Origin: JAWKWH01 sp040830725
GTDB taxonomy: Bacteria > Pseudomonadota > Alphaproteobacteria > Rhizobiales > Rhizobiaceae
DNA length: 64,000 bases
Direction of reading: 5' to 3'
Assembly: GCA_040830725.1 (NCBI GenBank)
Contig: JBFOMG010000039.1
Location: 36,707 to 100,706 of the forward strand
The position numbers and the translations under genes are program-made. Shown one piece after another: positions 18,490 through 28,243 of this stretch. The notes under the pieces are model-generated. The model did not search any database. It had not been told where the DNA came from and was given only the letters and a program-made list of their open reading frames with translations. Positions within the stretch are counted from its first letter, which is position 1; every line of letters begins with the position of its first letter.

Positions 18490-19266
18490 TTAAAGCTTCC
18501 AGCCGGAGTGGCATGCGGCGATCCCGCCAGAGTAGTTTCGCCAGGTCACCCGCTCGAAACCGGCGCTTGCGATCATGCGGCCAAACTCGTCTTGCCGGGG
18601 AAATTTAGCAATTGATTCAACTAGATAACGGTAGGGCTCGTCGTCACCCAAAACGGCCTTTCCAATGGCTGGAATAGCATTGAAAGACCAGGCCTCATAG
18701 GCTTTGTCCAGTAACGGTACCTCCACTTCCGAAAACTCAAGACACAAGAAGCGCCCGCCTGTTTTCAATACCCGAAAGGCTTCTGCCAGTGCCCGGTCGA
18801 TATGGGGCACATTGCGAATGCCGAACGAGATTGTGTAGGCATCAAAAAGACCGTCTTCAAAGGGAAGCTCCTCCGCATTGGCTTCCACGAATTCGATGTT
18901 TCCGGTCAGCTCGTTCTTTGCCGCCCGCTCCTGTCCAACCGCAAGCATTGAAGGATTGATGTCGGAGACCGTGACCCTGGCAGCGCGATTGCCCGCCTCG
19001 ACAATGCGGAAAGCGATATCACCGGTACCACCGGCCATGTCGAGCGCGTGCCAGCCCGGTTTTTGCGGCGGATTGAGCCAGGCAACCATCGCGTCTTTCC
19101 ACAGCCGGTGCATGCCTGCAGACATCAAATCGTTCATCAGATCGTAACGGTCTGCAACGCGATGAAACACGTGATCGACCATTGGCTGCTTCTCGCCATC
19201 GCCGACTTGCCGAAATCCGTAGGCAGTTTGCATGCCCCCGTCTGAAGTTGTGCGCTGCTCAGCCAA
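18490..19266 (-). CDS. ubiE: Ubiquinone/menaquinone C-methyltransferase
   Basis: A 258-residue S-adenosylmethionine-dependent enzyme that methylates the quinone ring at carbon 2. The SAM motif I is LDMAGGTGDIAFR (near residue 70), and the UbiE signatures YDLMNDLMSAGMHRLWK and SFGIRNVPHID are present. The TTG at 19266 gives the family-like start (M)AEQRTTSDGG; an ATG at 19233 is the alternative. The far-upstream ATG at 19320 adds residues unlike the family. It is the first gene of ubiE-ubiB. Confidence 0.94.
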   Translation of the reverse strand: MAEQRTTSDGGMQTAYGFRQVGDGEKQPMVDHVFHRVADRYDLMNDLMSAGMHRLWKDAMVAWLNPPQKPGWHALDMAGGTGDIAFRIVEAGNRAARVTVSDINPSMLAVGQERAAKNELTGNIEFVEANAEELPFEDGLFDAYTISFGIRNVPHIDRALAEAFRVLKTGGRFLCLEFSEVEVPLLDKAYEAWSFNAIPAIGKAVLGDDEPYRYLVESIAKFPRQDEFGRMIASAGFERVTWRNYSGGIAACHSGWKL

Positions 19267-19399
19267 AATCAAATCCAATATTCGTGATCGGGAATATCGC
19301 GCCGGACCATAGCCGATCACCTGCCGCCGCGCTATCGTAACCGGACGGGAGCACCTGTGCGATTTGTCGCGCGGTTAATTCCCGAATGAGGGAAAAATA

Positions 19400-20377
19400 A
19401 TGTTGAAGGCAGAAATTCATTGCCATCTGGAGGGATCTGCATCGACCGGGCTGGTTTTGCAGCAGGCGGACAAATACGGCGCCGATGTCTCTGAATTCAT
19501 TCAGGATGGTGCCTTTGTTTGGCACGATTTCACCAGCTTTCTAGCCGCCTATGACGCCGCGTCGAGCCTGTTTCGTAGTGAAGACGATTTTGCGTTGATG
19601 ATAGAGGATTATTTGACGACGATCGCGCGTATGGGCGCGATTTATTCGGAGGTCTTCACATCGCCCGACCATGCGGAGAATTCCGGTGTTTCAGCACAGG
19701 CTTACACGGATGCCATTGGTGAGGGGATGGAACGCGCCAAAGCCAAAACCGGTATCGAGGCGCGCCAGATCGTTACGGGCGTACGTCATTTTGGTGTCGA
19801 GGCAGTCGAGCGTGCAGCCCGATTTGCCGCCAATTGCAGTCATCCGCTGATCACCGGCTTTGGAATGGGCGGGGAAGAGCGCTTCGGGCAGGCCGAAGAT
19901 TATGCACGCGCATTCGAGATTGCCCGGGAGGCAGGCCTTGGGATCACCGTACACGCGGGGGAACTTGCCGGCTGGGAGAGTGTTGCTGATGCGCTTGATC
20001 ACATCCGGCCGGCGCGGATCGGCCATGGTGTGCGGGCGATCGAAAATCCGGACCTGGTGCGCCGGATAGCCGACGAGGGCGTTGTGCTGGAGTGTTGCCC
20101 GGGATCGAACATCTCGCTGAATGTGTTTGACAGTTTCGCCTCACATCCGGTTCCGGCATTTATTGAGGCTGGATGTGTTGTGACGCTCAGTTCCGATGAT
20201 CCGCCCTATTTTCACACTTCGCTTCAGCATGAATACGACATCGCCGCTGAGCATTTCGGTATGGACGAAGATGGCCTCAAGCAGATGACCCGGAACTCAA
20301 TTGAAGCTGCTTTCGTCGATGAGCCGACCCGAAAAACGTTATTGGAGAGGCTCGAAGAGACCGGACCGAAATATTGA
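19400..20377 (+). CDS. add: Adenosine deaminase
   Basis: A 325-residue zinc amidohydrolase that deaminates (deoxy)adenosine. All catalytic motifs are intact: HCHLEG (zinc, residues 7-12), HAGE (near 181, with the Glu that protonates N1), RIGHG (near 202) and SSDDPP (near 278). GGGA precedes the ATG by about eight bases. It lies 207 bases before upp on the same strand and begins the nucleoside-salvage region. Two further members of this family are encoded at 41.6-43.7 kb, but this one is the closest to a canonical Add. Confidence 0.92.
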   Translation: MLKAEIHCHLEGSASTGLVLQQADKYGADVSEFIQDGAFVWHDFTSFLAAYDAASSLFRSEDDFALMIEDYLTTIARMGAIYSEVFTSPDHAENSGVSAQAYTDAIGEGMERAKAKTGIEARQIVTGVRHFGVEAVERAARFAANCSHPLITGFGMGGEERFGQAEDYARAFEIAREAGLGITVHAGELAGWESVADALDHIRPARIGHGVRAIENPDLVRRIADEGVVLECCPGSNISLNVFDSFASHPVPAFIEAGCVVTLSSDDPPYFHTSLQHEYDIAAEHFGMDEDGLKQMTRNSIEAAFVDEPTRKTLLERLEETGPKY

Positions 20378-20584
20378 TGGTCGCGCCCAGTCGAATTCGA
20401 CCGGGATAACGGTCCGGCAACGTCATCGAAATCAGCGATCGAACAGGTGCCACAGCGCAACGGTTAGGACCCCTTTCAGGAAGGCATCTCCCACAAACCT
20501 GTGATTCAGTTTCGCGCACAGGTATCGGGAATTGCCATCTGCCGCTAATGTCGGACCGGGCAATTCTTACCGGGAGAAGACACC

Positions 20585-21214
20585 ATGGCAGGTGCAACCG
20601 TCGTCGACCATCCGCTAGTCCAACACAAGCTGTCGATCATGCGTGACAGGGATACCTCAACGGCCAGTTTTCGCCGTTTGTTGCGCGAGATATCAACGCT
20701 GCTTTGCTATGAGGTTACTAGAGACCTTGAGCTGACTACGCGGCGGATCGAGACTCCGATGGAGGCGATGGATGCACCCATCCTGGAGGGCAAGAAACTC
20801 GTCTTCGCTTCCGTATTGCGGGCCGGAAACGGACTTCTCGATGGTATGCTCGATCTCGTACCGGCCGCGCGCGTGGCCCATGTCGGCTTGTATCGGGACC
20901 ACGAAACACTGGAGGCCATCGAGTATTTCTTCAAAGCCCCGACTGACCTTGGTGACCGGCTGGTCATTGTTGTTGACCCAATGCTCGCCACCGGCAACTC
21001 GTCAATTGCAGCGATTGAGAAACTGAAAGGTCGTGGCGCGTCAAACTTGCGTTTTCTGTGCCTTTTGGCTGCTCCGGAAGGCATCGAACGGTTCAATAAG
21101 GCGCATCCCGACGTGCCGGTTTTCACCGCCGCGATTGACAGTCATCTGAACGAAAAGGGTTATATCGTTCCGGGTCTCGGTGATGCCGGCGACCGCATGT
21201 ACGGCACCAAATAG
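20585..21214 (+). CDS. upp: Uracil phosphoribosyltransferase
   Basis: A 209-residue type I phosphoribosyltransferase that joins uracil and PRPP to form UMP. The PRPP-binding loop VIVVDPMLATGNS lies near residues 124-136 and the uracil-binding C-terminus contains GYIVPGLGDAGDR. GGGAGAAG precedes the ATG. It works downstream of the cytidine deaminase and thymidine/uridine phosphorylase steps encoded on the other strand of this region. Confidence 0.96.
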   Translation: MAGATVVDHPLVQHKLSIMRDRDTSTASFRRLLREISTLLCYEVTRDLELTTRRIETPMEAMDAPILEGKKLVFASVLRAGNGLLDGMLDLVPAARVAHVGLYRDHETLEAIEYFFKAPTDLGDRLVIVVDPMLATGNSSIAAIEKLKGRGASNLRFLCLLAAPEGIERFNKAHPDVPVFTAAIDSHLNEKGYIVPGLGDAGDRMYGTK

Positions 21215-21428
21215 GGTTGGTTGCGCGACGCCGCACCCCAATTTAACCATTGATTAAGGCTGGCGGACAATTTCTTCGCTCACGCCAGGTAACTTAAGGC
21301 AACTCTTACGCCGCTGATCCATCATGTCCGACAGGGCGTTTTGCGACTTCTTTGAACCGCAACAACGCCGTTATGCGATTGGAACCATTGAAGCATTTTT
21401 CGCTCCTTTGATTCCTTCTGAGCGAAAA

Positions 21429-22037
21429 ATGCCCTGGAAAGGCAATGCCAATACGGACACAGGCTGGATGTTGCGGAACTTTTTCATCGTTGGCGCAGTC
21501 GTTGTAGCATCTGCTTCAGTACCGGCGTTTCTGGAATCGAATCCGGAGGTACTGGACAAATTTGTTGGCAATAAGCGGGATTCCGGCGAGGTCACCGAAG
21601 TCGTTGCCCCGGTGATCCAAAAGAAACCCGAAGCGAAGAAACTCGGCGGCACGAGAACCCTTACCGGTCGGCGGGTAGCAATATCGATGGATGCCCATGG
21701 CCATTTCAGCGGCGACTTCAAGCTCAATGGCCGGCGTGTGAACTCACTTATCGATACCGGCGCGACGCTAGTCGCAATCAACAAATCGACCGCGCGCAGA
21801 ATCGGTCTCAATTTGATGCCGAATGATTTCAAATACGAGGTCAACACCGCCAACGGAAAAGCCAAAGCTGCCGCCGCAAAGATCGCCCGCCTGCAAATCG
21901 GACGTATCTATGTGGAAAATGTCGAAGCGGTTGTCCTCAACGACCGGGCATTGGACAACACTCTGATTGGCATGAGCTTTCTCAACCGGTTGAGAAAGTT
22001 CCGGGTGGAAAACCGGGTTCTTCATCTGGAGCAATAG
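21429..22037 (+). CDS. Retropepsin-like aspartic protease, membrane-anchored
   Basis: A 202-residue protein with an N-terminal membrane helix (LRNFFIVGAVVVASASVPAF) and a C-terminal single-domain aspartic protease of the TIGR02281 type, with the catalytic motif LIDTGATLVAI and the closing LIGMSFLNRL. Two subunits would be needed for an active site. Substrates are unknown. The start is uncertain: ATG codons at 21324, 21429 and 21468 are all in frame and none has a strong ribosome site. It converges with deoA three bases after its stop. Confidence 0.85.
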   Translation: MPWKGNANTDTGWMLRNFFIVGAVVVASASVPAFLESNPEVLDKFVGNKRDSGEVTEVVAPVIQKKPEAKKLGGTRTLTGRRVAISMDAHGHFSGDFKLNGRRVNSLIDTGATLVAINKSTARRIGLNLMPNDFKYEVNTANGKAKAAAAKIARLQIGRIYVENVEAVVLNDRALDNTLIGMSFLNRLRKFRVENRVLHLEQ

Positions 22038-22040
22038 GTC

Positions 22041-23351
22041 TTAGGCGATCCGTCTGGTGACAGGCCGTTTGGTCTGGGGCCGATCGCCTGAGAGAGTAAA
22101 TGCATTTCTGACAGCAAATTCGGCTGCCTTGGCATCCGAGGCGCTTTTGGCATGAACCAGTCCGAGTGGATCACCCCTGCGCACTGCCGCACCCAGAGGT
22201 AGGAGATTCGCCAATCCAACGGCATGATCTACCGGATCCTGTGGCCGTGTTCTCCCGCCCCCAAGCGAGACCACAGCGAGACCGATTTCGCGGGTTGCAA
22301 CGCCAGACACGAAGCCATTGTCTGTCGCCGTAACTACGCGTGTAACCGGTGCAGATGGCAGGTGGCTGCCGTAGTTCTCAACGAAATCCGGCGGTCCGCC
22401 AAGTGCAACCACCATGCGACCGAAGCTTTCGGCAGCACGGCCGGATTCCAGCGCGTCAAGCGCCATTGCGGTTGCCTCTCTATTTGACCCGGCTTTGCCG
22501 CAGAGATGCAAAAGCTCGGCACACAACGCCATGGTCACGAGCTCAAGCCTGCGGTCCCGCTTTGTGCCGGTCAGAAAGTCCACAGCATTTGCGACTTCAA
22601 CGGCGTTTCCCGCAGCGGATGCCAAGGGCTCATTCATACCGGTGATCAGGGCTGAGGTTGGCAGTCCAGCACCGTTTGCCACTTCGACCAGGGTTTTCGC
22701 CAGCTTTGCAGCGTCGCGCGGCTTTGCCATAAACGCGCCATTGCCGGCCTTGACATCAAGAACAAGCGCCTGGAGCCCTGCGGCAAGCTTTTTCGACAGG
22801 ATTGATGCTGTGATCAGCGGAATCGATTCAACCGTCGCAGTGACATCACGGATGGAGTAGATGCGTTTGTCCGCCGGCGCCAGATTTGCAGTTTGGCCAA
22901 TGATCGCGCACCCGACCTCCCGGACGGTCCGTCTGAAGGTCTCATTGTCCGGCTGCACCTGATAGCCGGGTATGGCCTCCAGCTTGTCGAGCGTTCCGCC
23001 GGTATGGCCAAGTCCCCTGCCCGAAATCATCGGTACAAACACATCGCACGCGGCCAGGATCGGCGCCAGCATCAACGAGACATTGTCACCCACGCCACCT
23101 GTCGAGTGTTTGTCGACGACAGGTCCCGGCATTTCGTCCCAGTTGAGCACATCACCGGAGTCTCGCATGGCCAAAGTCAGCGCCACAGCCTCTTCACGGC
23201 TCATACCGTTGAAGAAAACAGCCATCGCCAGTGCCGAGACCTGTGCGTCAGTGACCTGGCCGCCGGTCACGCCAGACACAAATGCGGCAATCTCTTCTGA
23301 TGACAATTGCCCGCCTTCGCGCTTTTGGCGAATGATTTCCTGGGGAAGCAT
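22041..23351 (-). CDS. deoA: Thymidine phosphorylase
   Basis: A 436-residue enzyme that splits thymidine or deoxyuridine to base and deoxyribose-1-phosphate. The family signature DKHSTGGVGD (near residue 80) and the glycine-rich GRGLGHTGGTLDKLE segment (near 110-125) are intact. The ATG at 23351 has GAGGA eight bases upstream, and this ribosome site sits at the end of the preceding aldehyde dehydrogenase gene, so the two are tightly coupled. It is the last gene of the leftward nucleoside operon. Confidence 0.95.
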   Translation of the reverse strand: MLPQEIIRQKREGGQLSSEEIAAFVSGVTGGQVTDAQVSALAMAVFFNGMSREEAVALTLAMRDSGDVLNWDEMPGPVVDKHSTGGVGDNVSLMLAPILAACDVFVPMISGRGLGHTGGTLDKLEAIPGYQVQPDNETFRRTVREVGCAIIGQTANLAPADKRIYSIRDVTATVESIPLITASILSKKLAAGLQALVLDVKAGNGAFMAKPRDAAKLAKTLVEVANGAGLPTSALITGMNEPLASAAGNAVEVANAVDFLTGTKRDRRLELVTMALCAELLHLCGKAGSNREATAMALDALESGRAAESFGRMVVALGGPPDFVENYGSHLPSAPVTRVVTATDNGFVSGVATREIGLAVVSLGGGRTRPQDPVDHAVGLANLLPLGAAVRRGDPLGLVHAKSASDAKAAEFAVRNAFTLSGDRPQTKRPVTRRIA

Positions 23352-23362
23352 GCTGCTGATCC

Positions 23363-25753
23363 TCACACGCCAAATGGTGTCCAGATGGTTTTGATCTGAG
23401 TGGCATGGCGTAAGAATTCTTCGCCCTGCCCCTGGGCGGGATCATACCAATCCCGTGCTTTGCCATTGTTGGCCCAGACCGGTTTCAGATTGCCGGCGGA
23501 GTGTTCTTCGACCATCGCCGAGCCGGCAGCCGAACCGAAATACCACATCGCATCAATGCCGTCGTGCTTGGCCATTGTGTCTGCCAGCGTGTCCCGGTCG
23601 CCGGTGATGATGTTGACGACCCCGCCAGGTACATCCGATGTGTCCAGGACCTGGTAGAGATCGCAAGCCGGCAATGGATTGGCGGGCGAAGGAGTGATGA
23701 CCACGCGATTTCCCATGGCTATCGCAGGTGCAAACAGCGACACAAAACCAAGCAACGGCGCCTCATCGGGGCAGGAAATACCGATGACATCATAGGGCTC
23801 GACCAATGCCAGGGACAGCATGCGCGGCTGCGGCCCGCGCACTGCGCCATCATATTTGTCGGCCCAGGCGGCATAGTGGATCATGCGGGCGATTGAGACA
23901 TCTACTTCCCGCCTGGCCACGGCAGGTTTTGCACCGTTGGTCTGGACAAGACGTTGGGCAAATTCGTCAGCTCGCACATGCAGGTTTTCAGCAAGGAAAT
24001 AAAGCACCTGCGCGCGGCCATGGCCTGTCATTGACGTCCACCCAGTGGCCTTTCGCGACGCTTCAACCGCATTGCGAACATCTTTTCGGTTTCCCAGACC
24101 CACATCGGTGACCGGCCGGCCCTTGGCATCCAGTACCGGGTAGGAATAGCCGGAATCCGGCCGCGCCTGCTTGCCGCCGATATACATTTTGATCGTGCGG
24201 TCGAGACCGCCAGTCACACTGTCGGGTATTGGTGTTGCCTCCGCAATCGGCTTTACGGCCGGGAGCATTTTTGCCTTCTTCTGCCAGCCCGGCACAAGAT
24301 ATTCGTACATGCCCTCACGGCCACCCTCACGTCCGAAGCCACTTTCGCGGTAGCCGCCGAACCCGGCCGCCGCATCAAACAAGTTCGTGGAATTGATCCA
24401 GACCACGCCTGCCTTGACTTTGCGCGCCGCGTCGAAGGCTTCGTCGAGATCCTGCGACCAGATCGAAGCGGCCAAGCCGTAGCGGGAATTATTGGCAAGC
24501 TCAATCGCCTCGCCCGGTGTACGGAACGTCATTGCGGTCAACACCGGTCCGAAAATCTCTTCCTGTGCGAGCGTTGAAGCAGGCGACACGCCTGTGAACA
24601 ATGTCGGCGGGAAGAAACAGCCATCCGAAGGCACTTCGCTTGCCCAACTTGGCTGCCAGCACTCGGCACCGTCCTGCTTGCCGGCATCGACTTTCGCAGT
24701 GATGCTTTGCATCTGAACCGGAGCAACGACAGCTCCCATGTCGATTGCCTTGTCGAGCGGATCGCCGACGCGCAACGTTTCCATTCGCGCCTTGAGCTTG
24801 GCGAAGAAGCGCGGCGCAATACCTTCCTGCACCAGTGCCCGTGATCCGGCGCAGCAGACTTCGCCCTGATTGAACCAGATGGCGTCAACCACTCCCTCGA
24901 CCGCTGCATCAATATCGGCGCGATCATAGACAATAAATGGCGATTTGCCGCCGAGTTCGAGCGACAGTTTCTTGCCAGAACCTGATGTCTGGCGCCGCAA
25001 AATACGACCCACCTCGGTCGATCCGGTAAAAGCCAGTTTGTCGATTCCATCATGGGAGGCAATTGCCGCACCGGTCGCTCCGCCGCCATTGACGATATTG
25101 ACCACGCCGGCAGGCAAGCCAGCCTCAGCGCAGATTTCTGCAAAGGCCATTGCCGTCAGCGGTGTGTGCTCGGCAGGTTTGAGCACGACCGTGCAGCCGG
25201 CGGCAAGCGCAGGTGCTATTTTCCAGGCCAGCATCAGCAGCGGAAAGTTCCATGGGATGATCTGGCCGCACACCCCCGCTGGCTCATATCCGGGAAACTC
25301 GGTGTCGCGCAGCTCCGCCCAACCGGCGTGATGGTAAAAATGGCGCGCTACAAGCGGAATATCGATGTCGCGTGTCTCGCGGATGGACTTGCCATTGTCC
25401 ATGGTTTCCAGAACCGCCAGAAAACGAGAATGTTTCTGGATGTGGCGGGCAAGCGCATAGAGGTGACGCGCCCGCTCGTTGCCTGGCAAAGCCTGCCATT
25501 TGGCCTTGGCACTGGTTGCAGCGCTAACGGCCTTGTCGACGTCGGACCGCGTTCCATTGGCCACTTTGGCAAGTTTCTCACCTTTGGCCGGGTTCGATAC
25601 GTCGAAACTGTCCTTGCCAGGTTTGGTGAACTTGCCGTTGATAAAGTGGCCGAACTTGCTCTTGTGGCGGGCAAGCCAGTCATGGACAATTTTGTCATCC
25701 TCCGGCGCCGGGCCGTAATCCATCGTCCTGAGAATGTCCTGGATCTCGTTCAT
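23363..25753 (-). CDS. Two-domain aldehyde dehydrogenase (ALDH16-like)
   Basis: A 796-residue protein with two tandem aldehyde dehydrogenase domains. The first (about 1-490) has PWNFP (168-172), the general base in LELGGKSP (Glu 266) and a catalytic Cys in GEVCCAG (Cys 300/301). The second (about 540-790) keeps the fold but has lost the catalytic Cys-Glu set, with SCPDEAPLL where PWNFPL would be. This matches the ALDH16 architecture. Its place between deoA and deoC suggests oxidation of the acetaldehyde released by DeoC; that role is inferred. GAGGAAA lies five bases before the ATG. Confidence 0.88.
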   Translation of the reverse strand: MNEIQDILRTMDYGPAPEDDKIVHDWLARHKSKFGHFINGKFTKPGKDSFDVSNPAKGEKLAKVANGTRSDVDKAVSAATSAKAKWQALPGNERARHLYALARHIQKHSRFLAVLETMDNGKSIRETRDIDIPLVARHFYHHAGWAELRDTEFPGYEPAGVCGQIIPWNFPLLMLAWKIAPALAAGCTVVLKPAEHTPLTAMAFAEICAEAGLPAGVVNIVNGGGATGAAIASHDGIDKLAFTGSTEVGRILRRQTSGSGKKLSLELGGKSPFIVYDRADIDAAVEGVVDAIWFNQGEVCCAGSRALVQEGIAPRFFAKLKARMETLRVGDPLDKAIDMGAVVAPVQMQSITAKVDAGKQDGAECWQPSWASEVPSDGCFFPPTLFTGVSPASTLAQEEIFGPVLTAMTFRTPGEAIELANNSRYGLAASIWSQDLDEAFDAARKVKAGVVWINSTNLFDAAAGFGGYRESGFGREGGREGMYEYLVPGWQKKAKMLPAVKPIAEATPIPDSVTGGLDRTIKMYIGGKQARPDSGYSYPVLDAKGRPVTDVGLGNRKDVRNAVEASRKATGWTSMTGHGRAQVLYFLAENLHVRADEFAQRLVQTNGAKPAVARREVDVSIARMIHYAAWADKYDGAVRGPQPRMLSLALVEPYDVIGISCPDEAPLLGFVSLFAPAIAMGNRVVITPSPANPLPACDLYQVLDTSDVPGGVVNIITGDRDTLADTMAKHDGIDAMWYFGSAAGSAMVEEHSAGNLKPVWANNGKARDWYDPAQGQGEEFLRHATQIKTIWTPFGV

Positions 25754-25763
25754 GGCGGTTTCC

Positions 25764-26789
25764 TCAAGCGATGCCGTGGCGATTGGTGGCGGAGTAACGT
25801 CCGGTGACGAAATGTTCGAGCTGACGTTCGATGTCGCCAAAAAGCGAGCTGGCGCCAAAACGGAACAGATCCGGCTGCAGCCATTCCCGGCCCAGTTCCT
25901 CTTTCATCAGGAATAGCCAGTGAAGCGCGTCCTTGGCGGTGCGAATGCCGCCAGCCGGTTTGAAGCCGGCATGGTAACCGGTGAACTCCAGATAATCGCG
26001 GACGGCGCGAACCATGGTCAAGCTGACCGGTAGCGTAGCGTTGACGCCTTCCATTCCCGTTGACGTCTTGACGAAATCCGAACCAGCCATCAACGCCACC
26101 ATCGATGCCTTGTAGACATTGGTCAGCGTCTTCAGTTCGCCGGTCGCGAGGATGGCTTTCATGTGCGCCTCGCCACAAGCTTCGCGCATTTGGCGAACCT
26201 CGTCGTACAGTGCCTGCCAGTCACCGCGGAGCGCCTGAGCGCGGTTGATGACGATGTCAATTTCTGCAGCACCCTGATCGACAGCATAGCGGACTTCAGC
26301 CAATCTTTGCGGCAGCGGCGTCAGTCCTGCTGGAAAGCCGGTCGCCACCGAAGCGACAGGAATGCCAGTTCCCTCAAGCGCCTTGACGGCCGTTGAAACC
26401 ATCACCGGATAGACACAGACGGCGCCGGTGGTCAGCTTGTAGTCGGAGAGGCCCAGCGCTTCGACGAGATCGGCCCGCAACGGATTTCGTGCCTTGGCGC
26501 AAAGACGCCGTACCCGCTCTTCGGTGTCATCACCCGCCAGAGTGGTCAGATCCATGCATTCGATCGCCCGAACCAGCCAGGCAGCCTGCCATTTTTTCTT
26601 GACCGTCCGGCGGGTCTGCAATGTCGCGGCGCGGCGTTCTGTGGCGGACAGGTTGACCGATACATGATCAAACCATTCCGGCGTGAGTTCGGTTCCATCG
26701 TTGCGCGGCCTGTCGTGCTGCAAAGCCACCAGATGCGAACCGGTCGCGGTGGCTGCCGTCAGCGCTTCGTGGTCTGTTTTGGCATTCAT
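25764..26789 (-). CDS. deoC: Deoxyribose-phosphate aldolase
   Basis: A 341-residue class I aldolase that cleaves deoxyribose-5-phosphate to glyceraldehyde-3-phosphate and acetaldehyde. The Schiff-base lysine is in DFVKTSTGM (near residue 245), and a second conserved Lys is in HAGFKPAGGIRT (near 280). It is longer than the E. coli enzyme by an N-terminal extension of about 60 residues. GGAG lies seven bases before the ATG. It is followed after 10 bases by the dehydrogenase that may use its acetaldehyde. Confidence 0.96.
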   Translation of the reverse strand: MNAKTDHEALTAATATGSHLVALQHDRPRNDGTELTPEWFDHVSVNLSATERRAATLQTRRTVKKKWQAAWLVRAIECMDLTTLAGDDTEERVRRLCAKARNPLRADLVEALGLSDYKLTTGAVCVYPVMVSTAVKALEGTGIPVASVATGFPAGLTPLPQRLAEVRYAVDQGAAEIDIVINRAQALRGDWQALYDEVRQMREACGEAHMKAILATGELKTLTNVYKASMVALMAGSDFVKTSTGMEGVNATLPVSLTMVRAVRDYLEFTGYHAGFKPAGGIRTAKDALHWLFLMKEELGREWLQPDLFRFGASSLFGDIERQLEHFVTGRYSATNRHGIA

Positions 26790-26863
26790 GCCGTTACTCC
26801 AAACAATAAAAACATTGCGGGATTGTTTGTGTCCGCGCTCAAAGCGCCCGGTGTACCCGCAAT

Positions 26864-27256
26864 TTACTTCAGCACATCTCCGTCGAACCCCAACGGCAAC
26901 AAGGCGCCAAGTGTGGTCGTCTCGACGACACCGTTATTATCGCACAAATGCAACGGCGTGTCCGGCCCGGCGAACTCTGCCAGCCGCTGGCGGCATCCAC
27001 CACATGGTGTCACCCTGGGCATCTTTTCGGCGATTACCAGAATTTCAGACACATCACCGCCACCATCCATGATCAGGTGGGACAGTGCTGTCGTTTCTGC
27101 ACACCAGCCCTCGGGATAGGAGGCGTTCTCGATATTGCAGCCTGAAAAGATACGGCCGTCACCGGTCCGCAAAGCTGCGCCAACCGGAAATGCCGAGTAA
27201 GGCGAATAGGACTTGGCCATCGCCGCTTTTGCAGCGTCAAACAGATCGCGAGACAA
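26864..27256 (-). CDS. cdd: Cytidine deaminase
   Basis: A 130-residue tetrameric-type enzyme that converts (deoxy)cytidine to (deoxy)uridine. Zinc is held by three cysteines, CAE (near residue 53) and PCGGCRQ (near 86-92), with the Glu of CAE as proton shuttle. The start is a TTG at 27256, supported by AAGGA about 10 bases upstream at the end of the permease gene. The gene begins three bases after the permease stop. Confidence 0.93.
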   Translation of the reverse strand: MSRDLFDAAKAAMAKSYSPYSAFPVGAALRTGDGRIFSGCNIENASYPEGWCAETTALSHLIMDGGGDVSEILVIAEKMPRVTPCGGCRQRLAEFAGPDTPLHLCDNNGVVETTTLGALLPLGFDGDVLK

Positions 27257-27259
27257 GAC

Positions 27260-28240
27260 TTACCGTTCCTTGACGTAAGGCACACCGCCGGCTTTGGGCG
27301 GAATGGCCTTGCCGATGAAGCCCGCAAGCAGGATCACCGTCAACACATAGGGCAGCGCCTGGAAAACCTGCACAGGAACCGTTCCGATGCCCGGTATCGC
27401 CTTGCCCTGAAGGACAATGGCGATGGCGTCCAGATAGCCGAACAACAGGCAGGCGAACATGGCGTTAACCGGTTTCCATTTGGCGAAGATCAACGCTGCC
27501 AGAGCGATAAATCCGCGGCCAGCGGTCATGTCTTTCACAAAACCCGCATTCTGGGCCACGGCCAGATATGCGCCGGCGAAACCACACAGCGCGCCGCAAC
27601 AGATGACGGCACGGTATCTGAGCCAGGTAACCGAAATACCGGCGGTATCGACGGCGGCTGGGTTTTCGCCCACGGCTCGCAATCTCAGCCCAAAGCGGGT
27701 GCGAAACAGCACCCACCAGGTGACCGGCACCATCAAGAAGGCGAAATAGACCAGCACCGAATGGCCGGAAATCAGGCCGGAATAGATATGTCCGATCACC
27801 GGCACATCTGCGAGTGTATTGGCGCCGGGCAGCTCGATCGCGGTAAAACGGCTTCCCTCGGCGGAAAGTGAGGGGGTACGGCCGCCCTGCCGGAACCAGG
27901 CCTGACCAAGAATGACAGCGGATCCTGCGGCGATGAAATTGATCGCAACACCGGAAACGATCTGGTTGCCGCGATGCGTGATTGAGGCGAAGCCATGGAC
28001 CAGCGCCAGAAAGACCGATGCTGCGACAGCAGCCAGCAGGCCCACCCAGGCGGAGCCGGACACATAAGCCGCCGAAGCGCCGGCAAATGCACCGGCAAGC
28101 ATCTTGCCTTCAAGACCAATATCGAAGACGCCCGAGCGCTCCGAGTAAAGGCCCGCCAGACAGGCGAGCAACAATGGTGCTGACACCCGCAGCATGGAAT
28201 CAAAGACATTGAGACCGAAGATGAGGCTGAAAAATTCCAT
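27260..28240 (-). CDS. Nucleoside ABC importer permease (second subunit)
   Basis: A 326-residue inner-membrane permease of the BPD_transp_2 (RbsC-like) superfamily with about nine hydrophobic segments and the conserved ERSGVFDIGLEGKMLAGAF loop (near 33-51). Permeases of this size paired with a BMP-type binding protein import nucleosides in bacteria and mycoplasmas. GGAGG precedes its start at the end of the other permease gene, three bases away. It is followed directly by cdd, which deaminates one expected substrate. Confidence 0.9.
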   Translation of the reverse strand: MEFFSLIFGLNVFDSMLRVSAPLLLACLAGLYSERSGVFDIGLEGKMLAGAFAGASAAYVSGSAWVGLLAAVAASVFLALVHGFASITHRGNQIVSGVAINFIAAGSAVILGQAWFRQGGRTPSLSAEGSRFTAIELPGANTLADVPVIGHIYSGLISGHSVLVYFAFLMVPVTWWVLFRTRFGLRLRAVGENPAAVDTAGISVTWLRYRAVICCGALCGFAGAYLAVAQNAGFVKDMTAGRGFIALAALIFAKWKPVNAMFACLLFGYLDAIAIVLQGKAIPGIGTVPVQVFQALPYVLTVILLAGFIGKAIPPKAGGVPYVKER

Positions 28241-28243
28241 CGA